Source of the DNA: Acidobacteriota bacterium
GTDB lineage: Bacteria > Acidobacteriota > Terriglobia > UBA7540
DNA length: 5,607 nt
Direction of reading: 5' to 3'
Assembly (NCBI GenBank): GCA_021828225.1
Contig: JAKASH010000246.1
Coordinates: 1 to 5,607 of the forward strand
A program made the translations under genes and the position numbers. Positions 5,573 to 5,607 of the stretch are shown here, one piece after another (positions within the stretch are counted from its first letter, which is position 1; each line of letters begins with the position of its first letter). The notes under the pieces are model-generated. The model ran no database searches. It was not told the DNA's origin and saw nothing but the letters and a program-made list of their open reading frames with translations.

Positions 5573-5607
5573 CTGGAAGTGATCGGGGACGATCTGTTTC
5601 GGCACGG

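Overview
The window is a GC-rich bacterial chromosome segment with five complete protein-coding genes, all on the + strand: pyrB (aspartate carbamoyltransferase), a small XRE-type regulator, an FtsX/MacB-type ABC permease, its LolD/MacB-type ATPase, and an exported sulfatase-like hydrolase. I see no tRNA, rRNA, CRISPR array, transposase or prophage gene. The most lineage-specific protein is the regulator; its conserved helix-turn-helix stretch and acidic C-terminal tail resemble proteins I associate with Acidobacteriota. That phylum is my best guess, held with moderate confidence and from memory only.

Layout. Bases 1-302 hold no convincing gene. They contain a candidate promoter (209-238), a stem-loop at the predicted mRNA 5' end (244-264) and a strong Shine-Dalgarno sequence for pyrB. 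pyrB (306-1226) stands alone: neither pyrC, pyrR nor pyrI is next to it. The 142-base gap after it carries four GTACT repeats just upstream of a candidate promoter for the XRE regulator (1369-1761). A 318-base, pyrimidine-rich gap follows with no supportable gene. The second half is a probable operon: permease (2080-3186), ATPase (3179-3952, overlapping the permease by 8 bases) and sulfatase-like hydrolase (4023-5444, 70 bases downstream with its own strong Shine-Dalgarno sequence). The last 163 bases are noncoding and end in two adjacent palindromes that resemble a REP-type element.

How the parts may work together. pyrB is ordinary pyrimidine biosynthesis. The permease and ATPase should form a mechanotransmission-type ABC complex in the cytoplasmic membrane. 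Such complexes extract or export lipoproteins, lipids, peptides or drugs, or signal across the membrane. The hydrolase has an N-terminal export or anchor segment, so it acts outside the cytoplasm. Its active site carries threonine where true sulfatases carry the cysteine or serine that becomes formylglycine. This makes a phospho- or phosphoglycan-type substrate more likely than a sulfate ester. A joint envelope-related role for the transporter and hydrolase is inference from position. Whether the XRE regulator controls itself, the transporter operon or something elsewhere cannot be read from the sequence.

Nothing here is clearly an undescribed system. The points most worth a second look are the GTACT cluster, the Thr-type hydrolase and its pairing with a transporter that lacks a membrane-fusion partner.
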